A stretch of 49,166 bases of DNA, taken from the NCBI GenBank assembly GCA_964345825.1, contig CAYFSI010000004.1, positions 1 to 49,166 on the forward strand. Direction: 5' to 3'. A program made the translations under genes and the position numbers. The DNA is from JAAYDH01 sp964345825 (lineage in GTDB: Bacteria; Bacillota_I; Bacilli_A; RFN20; CAG-826). The notes beneath the pieces were generated by a model. That model searched no databases. It was not told where the DNA came from and saw only the letters and a program-made list of their open reading frames with translations. Positions 40,035-47,510 of this stretch are shown here, piece after piece. Each line of letters begins with the position of its first letter. Positions within the stretch are counted from its first letter, which is position 1.

Positions 40035-40334
40035 ATGGAAGAAACGAGAGTTGTAAAATACAAGAAATATCGCCAGTCATTAACAAAAGACAATTCTCCT
40101 GTTTTAGAAACCACAAAATCAAACAAGAAAAAAGATAGCATCGAAAAAGCTTTAAACACCACTTCGACTCTCCCCATCGATCAAGTAATTGACACTATTG
40201 AAGAGGATAGGAAACAAGTGGCTTTTTTAAAGAAGAGAACAAGAAAAAAGATTTTGACCATCTTGTTAATTTCTTTTGGTGCCTTGCTTATAGTTGCGGG
40301 GTTAGTGTGGTTCGCCATTGTGGCGTTCCGTTAA
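40035..40334 (+). CDS. Small single-pass membrane protein upstream of cmk
   Basis: A 99-aa protein of unknown function. Residues 1-70 are hydrophilic and mixed-charge (many Lys, Thr, Asp). A basic cluster KKRTRKK (66-72) precedes one hydrophobic helix (about 74-96) and the chain stops almost at once, giving a tail-anchor-like topology with the N terminus in the cytoplasm. AAGG lies upstream. cmk begins 12 bases after the stop, so the two are probably co-transcribed. No family recognised. Confidence 0.65.
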   Translation: MEETRVVKYKKYRQSLTKDNSPVLETTKSNKKKDSIEKALNTTSTLPIDQVIDTIEEDRKQVAFLKKRTRKKILTILLISFGALLIVAGLVWFAIVAFR

Positions 40335-40345
40335 AGGGGGATAAT

Positions 40346-41026
40346 ATGATAAAAATAGCTGTAGCGATTGACGGTCCAGCCGCCGCTGGAAAATCGACAG
40401 TAGCCAAAAAAGTTGCTGAGATTAAAGGGTTTACTTACATTGATACTGGTGCGATGTACCGAGCTTTTACTTGGTATTGCCTTGAAAAAGGGATTGACTG
40501 CCAAGATGAAAAGGCCTGCGTTAGTTTAATTTCCGAAATTCATATTGAACTTAAACCCAACCATATCGTCCTTTGCAACGGACAAGATGTTTCAAGAGAA
40601 ATTCGCGAACCTCGCGTTTCTTCTCAAGTTTCCTATATCGCTTCTTATAAGGATATAAGACTAGCATTAGTTGATTCGCAAAGAAAAATGGCTGAAAAAG
40701 ATTCCGTTATTATGGATGGAAGAGACATCGGAACATATGTTTTGCCAAATGCGGAAGTCAAAATTTTCCAAATTGCTAGCGTTGAAACAAGAGCAGTCCG
40801 ACGTTATGAAGAAAACCTTGGTAAAGGTATTAAATGTACTTTGGAAGAAATTGATGCTGATGTTCGTAAAAGAGATTATATTGACTCTCATAGAGAGTTT
40901 GCCCCTTTAAAGGCCGCTCCCGATGCAGTATTGTTAGATACCTCTTATATGACTGTCGATGAAGTCGTTCAAAATGTGCTTGATATCATCGATGAAAAGA
41001 TGAAGGAGAAAGAAAGCCATGCTTAA
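40346..41026 (+). CDS. cmk: Cytidylate kinase
   Basis: A 226-aa P-loop kinase that phosphorylates CMP and dCMP. P-loop AIDGPAAAGKST, YIDTGAMYRAFTWY, SYIASYKDIR, the MDGRDIGTYVLPNAEVKIF lid region and KRDYIDSHREFAPL are characteristic. ATG 40346 follows AAAGGGGG; an earlier in-frame start at 40307 lies within the upstream gene and is rejected. The stop overlaps the der start by 8 bases, the cmk-der adjacency common in Firmicutes. Confidence 0.94.
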   Translation: MIKIAVAIDGPAAAGKSTVAKKVAEIKGFTYIDTGAMYRAFTWYCLEKGIDCQDEKACVSLISEIHIELKPNHIVLCNGQDVSREIREPRVSSQVSYIASYKDIRLALVDSQRKMAEKDSVIMDGRDIGTYVLPNAEVKIFQIASVETRAVRRYEENLGKGIKCTLEEIDADVRKRDYIDSHREFAPLKAAPDAVLLDTSYMTVDEVVQNVLDIIDEKMKEKESHA

Positions 41027-42326
41027 TGGCATCGTTGCGATTGTTGGCTCACCCAATGTTGGTAAATCAACAATTTTTAATCGTATCATTGGCGAAAGAC
41101 ACGCCATCGTTGATGACGAAGCCGGTATCACTCGCGATCGCCTCTATGGAAAATGTGAGTGGTTAGGCCATTCTTTTTCTGTCATCGATACTGGTGGCAT
41201 TGAAGTCGAAAATCGTCCTTTTCAAGAACAAATTCGTATACAAACTCAAATTGCTATTGATGAGGCTGATGTTATTGTGTTTGTCACTGACAGTCATCTC
41301 GGCCTTACCTCTGATGATCGCCTAGTAGCAAAAATGCTTTATAAAGTGAAAAAACCAGTTATCCTTGTCGTCAACAAAATCGATGAAGGAATTCATATTT
41401 CCGACACCCAAGAATTTTATGCTCTTGGTCTTGGAGAACCCATTGCGGTCAGTGGCTCACATGGTATTGGAATTGGCGATCTTTTGCAAAAAATTGTCAA
41501 CTTATTACCCGAGAAACAATATGAAATTCAGGCTGACCAAGTCACTTTTTGTCTTGTTGGTCGTCCAAATGTTGGAAAATCTTCTATTATCAACTGCCTA
41601 TTAAATGAGGAGAGAGTAATTGTCAGCGATATTTCTGGAACCACAAGGGATTCGATTGATACACCTTTTTCTAAAGATGATAAAAACTATATCGTCATCG
41701 ACACAGCCGGACTAAAAAAACGCGGGAAAATCTATGAAGCAATCGATAAATATTCCGCTATTCGTGCATTAAAAGCAATCGAGAGAAGCGAAATTGTGCT
41801 TCTCGTTGTCGATGGACATCAGGGGATTATTGATCAAGATAAGCACGTTATCGAATATGCAACCGAACTACACAAAGCTATCATTATTGTTGTCAATAAG
41901 TGGGATATTGTCGATAAAGAGACAAATACCATGAGTGAGTTTACAAAGACAATTCGCAATGAATATAAATTCCTTGATTATGCGCCAATTTGTTTTGTTT
42001 CTGCCCTAAAAAAGCAAAGAATTGAAACCATCTTTAAAGCACTAGATTTAGTACACCAAGCCTATTACACTAGGGTTAAAACAAGCATTTTAAATGATGT
42101 TATTCAGGATGCGCAACTGATGAACCAAACCCCCAACTTTAATGGTGGCAGATTAAAAATCTATTACGCCTCTCAAGTTTCTGCTGCTCCACCAACATTT
42201 GTGCTATTTGTCAATAATACAAACTTCATGCATTTTAGTTATCAGAGATATATTGAGAATCGTTTACGTGATACTTTTTCATTTGAAGGTACCCCAATTA
42301 ACATTTTGCTGAGAAACAAAAAGTAG
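41019..42326 (+). CDS. der: Ribosome biogenesis GTPase Der (EngA)
   Basis: A 435-aa double GTPase essential for 50S subunit assembly. First G domain with GSPNVGKST, DTGG and NKID; second with GRPNVGKSS, DTAGLKKR and NKWD; the C-terminal KH-like domain contains NGGRLKIYYASQVSAAPPTFVLFVN. AAGGAG precedes the ATG. A long perfect inverted repeat follows the stop. Confidence 0.96.
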   Translation: MLNGIVAIVGSPNVGKSTIFNRIIGERHAIVDDEAGITRDRLYGKCEWLGHSFSVIDTGGIEVENRPFQEQIRIQTQIAIDEADVIVFVTDSHLGLTSDDRLVAKMLYKVKKPVILVVNKIDEGIHISDTQEFYALGLGEPIAVSGSHGIGIGDLLQKIVNLLPEKQYEIQADQVTFCLVGRPNVGKSSIINCLLNEERVIVSDISGTTRDSIDTPFSKDDKNYIVIDTAGLKKRGKIYEAIDKYSAIRALKAIERSEIVLLVVDGHQGIIDQDKHVIEYATELHKAIIIVVNKWDIVDKETNTMSEFTKTIRNEYKFLDYAPICFVSALKKQRIETIFKALDLVHQAYYTRVKTSILNDVIQDAQLMNQTPNFNGGRLKIYYASQVSAAPPTFVLFVNNTNFMHFSYQRYIENRLRDTFSFEGTPINILLRNKK

Positions 42327-42350
42327 GTCCTTGAGCGTACTTTTTGTTTA
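42316..42350 (+). terminator. Inverted repeat at the end of der
   Basis: Ten-base perfect arms ACAAAAAGTA (42316-42325) and TACTTTTTGT (42338-42347) with a 12-nt loop; the T-run is within the 3' arm. The first arm contains the end of the der coding sequence. Confidence 0.6.
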
Positions 42351-42373
42351 TTTTTACTTAGTTGTGTTAAAAT
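42344..42373 (+). promoter_or_regulatory. Promoter of hup
   Basis: TTGTTT (42344-42349), 18-bp spacer, TAAAAT (42368-42373), followed by GAGGAG before the ATG. The -35 lies in the 3' arm of the der hairpin. Confidence 0.55.
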
Positions 42374-42396
42374 AAAATCCTAGAGGAGATAATTAT

Positions 42397-42681
42397 ATGA
42401 AGAAACTCAACAAACGCGACCTAGTTGAAATCGTTGCCGAGAAAGCACACCTTTCTAAAAAAGATGCTCAAGCGGCAATCGACATTTCTTTCAAGCTGGT
42501 AGAAAAAGCCGTACTAAAAGGGGAAGAGGTCAATATCTCTAACTTTGGTGTTTTTTCCCCAAAAACCCGTAAAAGTAGAGAGGGAACCCATCCCAAGAAA
42601 CACAGCCGTATTTTGATAGCAGAATCCAAGACCGTAGTGTTCCGCCCCTCGAAGAGTTTAAAAGCAAAACTTAACAAATAA
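42397..42681 (+). CDS. hup: HU-family DNA-binding protein
   Basis: A 94-aa nucleoid protein of the HU/IHF family. LNKRDLVEIVAEKAHLSKKDAQAAID forms the dimerising helices, NISNFGVFSPKTRKSREG leads into the DNA-bending arm, and VVFRPSKSLKAKLNK is the end. The proline-containing arm tip reads THPKKH rather than the usual NPQTG-type sequence, so contacts with DNA may differ. A strong terminator follows. Confidence 0.93.
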   Translation: MKKLNKRDLVEIVAEKAHLSKKDAQAAIDISFKLVEKAVLKGEEVNISNFGVFSPKTRKSREGTHPKKHSRILIAESKTVVFRPSKSLKAKLNK

Positions 42682-42702
42682 GATAAGTTTTTTCGAAAGA
42701 AT

Positions 42703-42727
42703 GAGACAACTCGTTGTCTCTTTTTTT
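42703..42727 (+). terminator. Terminator of hup
   Basis: GAGACAA-CTCG-TTGTCTC (42703-42720 with flanking pair) followed by seven T. Confidence 0.9.
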
Positions 42728-42742
42728 CTGCCTTCTTATAAT
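42714..42742 (+). promoter_or_regulatory. Promoter embedded in the hup terminator
   Basis: TTGTCT (42714-42719, in the 3' arm of the terminator), 17-bp spacer, perfect TATAAT (42737-42742). The -10 ends 6 bases before the next ATG. Confidence 0.55.
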
Positions 42743-42748
42743 AAATGT

Positions 42749-43438
42749 ATGAACAATCAACTTTTTTCTTTTCAAAGACTTCATGAAGTTTTCGCTCATC
42801 ATGGCTTTACCCTCTATATTGTGGGCGGGACAGTCAGAGACTTTTTGTTATCGATACCTCTTTCAGATTTAGATGTCGTTACTGATGCCACGCCGGAAGA
42901 AATGAAAACTTTTCTTGGATCTTATGACAGCGATTTTACCTTCGCTAAATATGGTTCGATAAAGATTATGTTTGAAGGTTATTTTTTTGATGTGACCACA
43001 CTTCGAAAAGAGAAAAAATATAAAGACGCTCGTCACCCCACAAAAATTGTTTTTGTAAAATCGCTGAAAAAGGATTTCATTCGTCGCGATTTCACTATTA
43101 ATGCCATGTATATGGATGACCACTTTCGTGTCATTGATTATTGCCAAGGTGTAAAAGACATCAATGCTGGAATAATTAGAACAATCGGAAGACCTTCCTC
43201 ACGTATTAAAGAAGACCCTCTTAGAATCATTAGAGCGTTGCGGTTCGCTATTGATTTTGATTTTGTCATTGAAAAACATTTAGATTATGCCATTAGACGC
43301 CACGTCAATTTGCTTTCTAAGATTAATCAGAGCAAAATTAAACAAGACTTGCTCAAAATCAAAAGTGATAAAAAGAAAAGAATTGAAAAACTTTTTAAGG
43401 AATATGATATTCATCATTTGCTAGATATGATAGAGTAA
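42749..43438 (+). CDS. CCA-adding enzyme / poly(A) polymerase-type nucleotidyltransferase, short form
   Basis: A 230-aa class II nucleotidyltransferase. The head domain is complete: LYIVGGTVRDFLL, catalytic aspartates in LSDLDVVTDATPEEM, KYGSIKIMFEGYFFDVTTLR, RRDFTINAMYMD and EDPLRIIRALRFAIDF. The chain stops soon after the neck, while CCA-adding enzymes of Firmicutes are near 400 aa, so most of the body and tail domains that grip tRNA are missing. The ATG has no ribosome binding site and lies at the expected transcription start of a TTGTCT-17-TATAAT promoter. The tRNA genes here encode CCA, so repair of tRNA ends or RNA tailing are both possible. Confidence 0.8.
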   Translation: MNNQLFSFQRLHEVFAHHGFTLYIVGGTVRDFLLSIPLSDLDVVTDATPEEMKTFLGSYDSDFTFAKYGSIKIMFEGYFFDVTTLRKEKKYKDARHPTKIVFVKSLKKDFIRRDFTINAMYMDDHFRVIDYCQGVKDINAGIIRTIGRPSSRIKEDPLRIIRALRFAIDFDFVIEKHLDYAIRRHVNLLSKINQSKIKQDLLKIKSDKKKRIEKLFKEYDIHHLLDMIE

Positions 43439-43454
43439 ATGCGCAAAAAGAAAT

Positions 43455-44105
43455 ATGGTATCTGAAGCTATTGATTTCCGTTTTCTCCTATTGGAGAACT
43501 ATAAAAAATTAAAAATCAACGAAAAAGAGTTGGTGACTCTTTTCATGATTGATCACTTCATTAGCTTAGGAAATCCATTTGTTACCGCCGACCTACTCTC
43601 ATTAAAAATGTCTCTCGATGTCAAAGAAATTGATAAAACTCTTGTTTCTTTGTTGACGAGAGGGCTTATTGAATATATTGCGCAAGGGAAAAAGACAATC
43701 ACGACTCTCAATCCGTTGAAAGCCAAACTATATCGTGAATTCCAAATCTCTTTGACTAAAGAAGATGAAGTAAAAGCATCAAAAGAAGTGGAAACAGAAC
43801 TCAACAATATTTTTCAAGAGTTTAGTAAAATGTTAGGCCGCTCTCTTGCCCCTGTTGAAATCTCAAAAATCCGTGAATGGGTTTCATATGGTTATTCAGA
43901 TGAACTTATTATCAATGCTCTCAAGGAAGCTTTGAGCAAAGGCAAAAAGTCTCTCCGTTCAGTTGACAAAATTCTCTTAATTTGGTCTTCCCGAGATGAT
44001 CGAGAAAATGAAGGCGTCTCCTTAAAAAGTGAAGAGTGGAATAAGTCTCTCGAAGAGACAATTCGAATTGCCAAGACTCCTTGGATTGATAAAAACGATG
44101 ACTAA
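43455..44105 (+). CDS. dnaD: DnaD-domain replication initiation protein
   Basis: A 216-aa DnaD-like protein for primosome assembly and replication initiation. The N-terminal half is a winged-helix oligomerisation domain (ELVTLFMIDHFISLGNPFV, DVKEIDKTLVSLLTRGLIEY). The C-terminal DnaD/DnaB2 domain has MLGRSLAPVEISKIREW and ELIINALKEALSKGKKSLRSVDKILLIW. The position directly before nth, as in Bacillus, supports identity. It overlaps nth by 8 bases. Weak ribosome binding site. Confidence 0.87.
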   Translation: MVSEAIDFRFLLLENYKKLKINEKELVTLFMIDHFISLGNPFVTADLLSLKMSLDVKEIDKTLVSLLTRGLIEYIAQGKKTITTLNPLKAKLYREFQISLTKEDEVKASKEVETELNNIFQEFSKMLGRSLAPVEISKIREWVSYGYSDELIINALKEALSKGKKSLRSVDKILLIWSSRDDRENEGVSLKSEEWNKSLEETIRIAKTPWIDKNDD

Positions 44106-44721
44106 AAAGCAATACCGTCTGTTAGAAGACTATCTTGATAGTCTTTTTCCTAATGCTGGTTGTGAACTTATTCACGACAAAGATTACGAATTTGTCATTG
44201 AGGTAATGCTGTCCGCCCAATCCACTGATATTGCGGTTAACCTTGTTTCAAATAAACTATTTAAAAAATACCCCACCCTTATATCCTTAACTCAAGCAGA
44301 TGTATCTGAAGTTGAAAAAATACTTTATCCACTCGGACTTTTCAAAAATAAAGCTAAAAACGTTATCGGAATTGCTCAAAAACTTGTCGAACACTTCAAC
44401 GGAGAGATTCCATCGGACAAAGAATTACTGCAAGAATTACCAGGAGTTGGAAACAAAACCGCCGGAGTCATTCGAGCTGAGGTATTCCATATTCCTGATT
44501 TGCCTGTCGATACTCATATACTGAGAATATGCCGTCGTCTCGGAATATCAAAAGTTTCAGATACCCCCCTTGTTGTTGAGAAGAAACTTAAAAAAGAAAT
44601 TAATCAATCGCGGTGGATATTAACTCATCATCAACTCATTCATTTTGGCCGTTATTTTTGCACAGCAAGAAAACCAAATTGTGGCAATTGCAAACTAAAT
44701 GTTTTTTGCACAATGAAATAA
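44098..44721 (+). CDS. nth: Endonuclease III
   Basis: A 207-aa bifunctional DNA glycosylase/AP lyase that removes oxidised pyrimidines. The helix-hairpin-helix ELPGVGNKTAGVI carries the catalytic lysine and VDTHILRICRRLG the catalytic aspartate. The C-terminal [4Fe-4S] loop is C-x6-C-x2-C-x5-C (CTARKPNCGNCKLNVFC). ATG 44098 gives the normal N terminus; the frame is open upstream within dnaD but without family similarity. Confidence 0.95.
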   Translation: MTKKQYRLLEDYLDSLFPNAGCELIHDKDYEFVIEVMLSAQSTDIAVNLVSNKLFKKYPTLISLTQADVSEVEKILYPLGLFKNKAKNVIGIAQKLVEHFNGEIPSDKELLQELPGVGNKTAGVIRAEVFHIPDLPVDTHILRICRRLGISKVSDTPLVVEKKLKKEINQSRWILTHHQLIHFGRYFCTARKPNCGNCKLNVFCTMK

Positions 44722-44728
44722 ACAAAAT

Positions 44729-45325
44729 TTATTTTGTGAAATATTTTTTTTCAATAGCCGGAAGATAATCTAAACGAGGATTGAACCCTCGTTTAATAAA
44801 TGATCCATTTTGACAAACAGTGGTGAAGGGAATAGATTTTCTCTCCCCTTTTTCATAAAAATTAATCACGTAAGATGCGTCTAATAAGAACACTTGATCA
44901 TGGTAAGCGAACTCGATGATAAAAAACGCAATTCCACCGAATTTCAAGACATTTTTTAAATGATCAATTTGATGAGATGTAATGTTTGAAAGAGGAAAAC
45001 TGCTCTTGTTTTTGGTGCTTTTGGCTTCAAAATCAATATATCTTCCCTTATACACTCCGTTATAGTCAGTTGTTGATTGCTTTTCGAAAAAAGCATCGAC
45101 AATTTTCGCTCTTTTAGAATAATCTACTTTTGCAACGCGAATTGGGGTGGGACGCTTTGTAATTAGCAAGATACCATTCCTCAAATAGTGTTCGTTTGAT
45201 AGGTTAATATCTTCTTCTAGACTCATCCCTCGATTGGCGGAGGAATAAGAAATCTCTTGGGCGCCTTTTTTCTTCGCCTTTGGATTAAATGTATATTTCT
45301 CTCCATTAGGGTATTTAATCATCAT
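44729..45325 (-). CDS. recU: Holliday junction resolvase RecU
   Basis: A 198-aa RecU nuclease that cleaves Holliday junctions. SSANRGMSLEEDINLSNEHY holds the first acidic residues; YKGRYIDFEAKSTKNKSSFPL holds the catalytic D-E-K core; HQIDHLKNVLKFGGIAFFIIEF follows. The start overlaps the stop of the upstream exonuclease gene (TGATG type), so the two are co-translated on the minus strand, convergent with nth. The alternative second ATG is one codon in. Confidence 0.92.
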   Translation of the reverse strand: MMIKYPNGEKYTFNPKAKKKGAQEISYSSANRGMSLEEDINLSNEHYLRNGILLITKRPTPIRVAKVDYSKRAKIVDAFFEKQSTTDYNGVYKGRYIDFEAKSTKNKSSFPLSNITSHQIDHLKNVLKFGGIAFFIIEFAYHDQVFLLDASYVINFYEKGERKSIPFTTVCQNGSFIKRGFNPRLDYLPAIEKKYFTK

Positions 45326-46047
45326 GCTAAATATCTTCTTATTTCTTCATCGTAGTTATCAATAGTAATTGTTTCGCCACTATTAAGTTTCTTTAACAAT
45401 TCGTTAACTGGCATCGGCAAATGTCCGTACAAAGGAAGAGCCTTTTTGTATTGTTCGACAACAAGAGGAATATTTCTAAGAAATGCATCATATAAATTAG
45501 CTAAATTAATCGCATCAATGGCTGGGTCATGGGGATCGCCAGCTAGCTGAAGACTGAATAATTCGCAGCAATGGACAAGACTAAAGGGATTTCCATTTCC
45601 ATCACGTAAAAATTCATTTACAAAAGCTGCGTAGTCAATGTAATTCTTTTGTATCTGACTGCAAATGTCTTTTGGATAATCTAGACTATGAGCAATTGAT
45701 TGGCTCAAGATTCTCATATCGTGATTTCCAAAGGTAATAAATGAACTCTTTTTGAAAGATAAACCAGAGTATTTTTTTAATTCTTCCATGGCTTTGGAAA
45801 ATGTGACACCTTTTTGATCCAAGATTTCGTCATTAATATTAGTCAATTCAGTAACGTATTTTCCTACTTTATTTTTGGCTTTTACATAAATTTTAAAAGG
45901 TGGTTTGCGGTTTTTGATGAAGCCCTTTTTGTCCAATGTAACAGCCACCGCCCCAATAGCGATCATCTCATGGCTATATTGAGTTCCTTCAAAATCTAAA
46001 AATACGATTTTTTTGTGATGTTTTAATAATTTTTCGATTTTTTTCAT
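45322..46047 (-). CDS. DnaQ-like 3'-5' exonuclease (DEDDh)
   Basis: A 241-aa protein with a DEDDh exonuclease domain: FLDFEGT (first D and E), a second Asp in TFGNHDMRILSQ, and the H-x4-D pair in HDPAIDAINLANLY. It resembles the KapD/ERI-like branch more than the polymerase proofreading subunit. The last 60 residues lack a recognised domain. It ends in TGA overlapping recU, so a DNA-repair role is likely by context, although RNA substrates are common in this branch. No good ribosome binding site upstream. Confidence 0.8.
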   Translation of the reverse strand: MKKIEKLLKHHKKIVFLDFEGTQYSHEMIAIGAVAVTLDKKGFIKNRKPPFKIYVKAKNKVGKYVTELTNINDEILDQKGVTFSKAMEELKKYSGLSFKKSSFITFGNHDMRILSQSIAHSLDYPKDICSQIQKNYIDYAAFVNEFLRDGNGNPFSLVHCCELFSLQLAGDPHDPAIDAINLANLYDAFLRNIPLVVEQYKKALPLYGHLPMPVNELLKKLNSGETITIDNYDEEIRRYLA

Positions 46048-46103
46048 TTTTTGTAGCGATTTAGTTGTGTATCAATATATACTCTTTTTTCAATGAAAAA
46101 AGA

Positions 46104-46132
46104 TTGAAATACCATCTAATCTACTATATTAT
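46104..46132 (+). promoter_or_regulatory. Promoter of gpsB (and possibly rnpB)
   Basis: TTGAAA (46104-46109), 17-bp spacer, TATTAT (46127-46132), followed by GAGG before the ATG. Confidence 0.65.
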
Positions 46133-46150
46133 AGATGAAGAGGTTTATTA

Positions 46151-46516
46151 ATGGCAATTAAACTTACTCTATGTTCTAAAGAAATTCTCGATACTATCTT
46201 TACAGGAGCGATTCATGGATACAATTCCTTGGAAGTCGATTCCTTTCTTGACAATGTGATTCGGGACTATCAAATTATTGAATCAAACTACTTGGTTTCT
46301 CAAAAAGACATTGAATCTATGCAAAACAAGATCGGTGAACTCGAAGAGAAAAACAAATTCTTAGAGATTGATAACAAGCGATATGAAGCGAGATTCGAAG
46401 GTATTAAGAACAATGACAAAAGTGTATCTGCTGACAACATTAACCTCGTGAAAAGGATTAGCGCCTTAGAAAAATTCCTTTGGAAGCAAGGCTTTAATCC
46501 AAATTCTATCAAATAA
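46151..46516 (+). CDS. gpsB: DivIVA/GpsB-like cell division protein
   Basis: A 121-aa protein. The N-terminal domain (residues 1-40, FTGAIHGYNSLEVDSFLDNVIRDY) is the DivIVA/GpsB lipid- and partner-binding fold. A coiled coil (about 45-85, rich in Glu, Lys, Ile and Leu) and a short C-terminal helix with RISALEKFLWKQGF follow, as in GpsB. The adjacency to rnpB, as in Bacillus, supports GpsB over DivIVA. It would coordinate septal and lateral wall or envelope synthesis. Confidence 0.85.
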   Translation: MAIKLTLCSKEILDTIFTGAIHGYNSLEVDSFLDNVIRDYQIIESNYLVSQKDIESMQNKIGELEEKNKFLEIDNKRYEARFEGIKNNDKSVSADNINLVKRISALEKFLWKQGFNPNSIK

Positions 46517-46518
46517 AT

Positions 46519-46857
46519 TTCGATCCGGATAATTGCTGACTTCGGTTAGAGGAAAGTCCATGCTCGCACAGGCTGTGATGCCTGTACTGATTGTGCTAGC
46601 GGAAAAAATAACGCTAGGTACGCAGGAGTGCGTAACGGCGGTGAATCACCTAAGGGAAACTATGGTGTGAAACCTGAAAGTGCCACAGTGACGTAGCTTA
46701 TTGGGAAACCATAAGGTGGAACGCGGTAAACCCCACAAGCGAGAAACCCAAATTTGGTAGGGGAAGCAAGAGATGATAAACGAATTGTCTCGGGCAAGCA
46801 TTAGCTTAGATAAATAATTATCCTAGACAAAACATGGCTTACAGGATCGGAAACTCA
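46519..46857 (+). ncRNA. rnpB: RNase P RNA (type B-like)
   Basis: Catalytic RNA of RNase P, which matures tRNA 5' ends. Conserved blocks are GAGGAAAGTCCATGCTCGCA (46550s), GAAAGTGCCACAGTGACG, GTGGAACGCGGTAAACCCC, GCGAGAAACCCAAATTTGGT and ACAAAACATGGCTTACAGG. P1 pairs CGATCC (46521-46526) with GGATCG (46844-46849). At about 335 nt it is shorter than Bacillus rnpB. It sits directly between the gpsB stop and the pgsA ribosome binding site with no terminator, so its ends must come from processing. Exact ends are uncertain by a few bases. Confidence 0.96.
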
Positions 46858-46871
46858 CTTTAGGAGAACAA

Positions 46872-47510
46872 ATGAATCTTCCAACAAAAATCACCATCAC
46901 ACGTATTGTCGCTATCGCATTGATGATTGTCGCATTATTTGTAATGTCTTTTTTTAACTTTGACACTCCAAAATTAGGAAACACAGGAATTAATCTCGTG
47001 TTTTTAATTCTCTGTGTCTTTTTTTTACTGGCTAGTTTCACTGATTTTCTCGATGGGTATTTAGCCAGAAAGAATAACCAGGTCACTGATTTAGGAAAAT
47101 TTCTCGACCCGGTCGCTGACAAACTTTTAGTAAATTCAATGGTGATTTTTTTGATCGCCCCAACTTTTTTTGCTCCATATGCGAGTGGACAAATACTTAC
47201 ATTCAATGTTTGGTGCGCTATTTTGTTAATCGGAAGAGACATTGTTGTTGATGCTCTTCGTTTCATTGCTGCCCAAAAGAAAATTGTTATTGCTGCTAAT
47301 ATCTTTGGCAAAGCTAAGACGGTCTTACAAATGGTGGCAATTACCTTTGTGTTATTAAACGGATTTCCCTTCAATTATTTTGATGCTGACTGGCAAGCTG
47401 GATTACATATCACTGATTTTATTGTGTATATCGCAACAGCGGTTTCTCTTTTGTCTGGTATTATTTATGTTATTCAAAACCGACAAGTTTTTAAGGACAC
47501 AAAGAAATGA
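46872..47510 (+). CDS. pgsA: CDP-diacylglycerol--glycerol-3-phosphate 3-phosphatidyltransferase
   Basis: A 212-aa membrane enzyme for the first committed step of phosphatidylglycerol synthesis. The CDP-alcohol phosphotransferase motif D-G-x2-A-R-x8-G-x3-D-x3-D is complete in DGYLARKNNQ...GKFLDPVAD (about residues 58-80). Six hydrophobic segments, and NLPTKITITRIVAI at the N terminus as in Bacillus PgsA. TAGGAG upstream. It ends in TGA overlapping the cinA ATG. Order pgsA-cinA-recA is conserved in Firmicutes. Confidence 0.93.
   Translation: MNLPTKITITRIVAIALMIVALFVMSFFNFDTPKLGNTGINLVFLILCVFFLLASFTDFLDGYLARKNNQVTDLGKFLDPVADKLLVNSMVIFLIAPTFFAPYASGQILTFNVWCAILLIGRDIVVDALRFIAAQKKIVIAANIFGKAKTVLQMVAITFVLLNGFPFNYFDADWQAGLHITDFIVYIATAVSLLSGIIYVIQNRQVFKDTKK

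Noticed and set aside
46823..47374. 183-codon open frame antisense to pgsA
   Set aside because: It lies wholly opposite a complete pgsA with intact catalytic motif; its basic, low-complexity translation has no family features.
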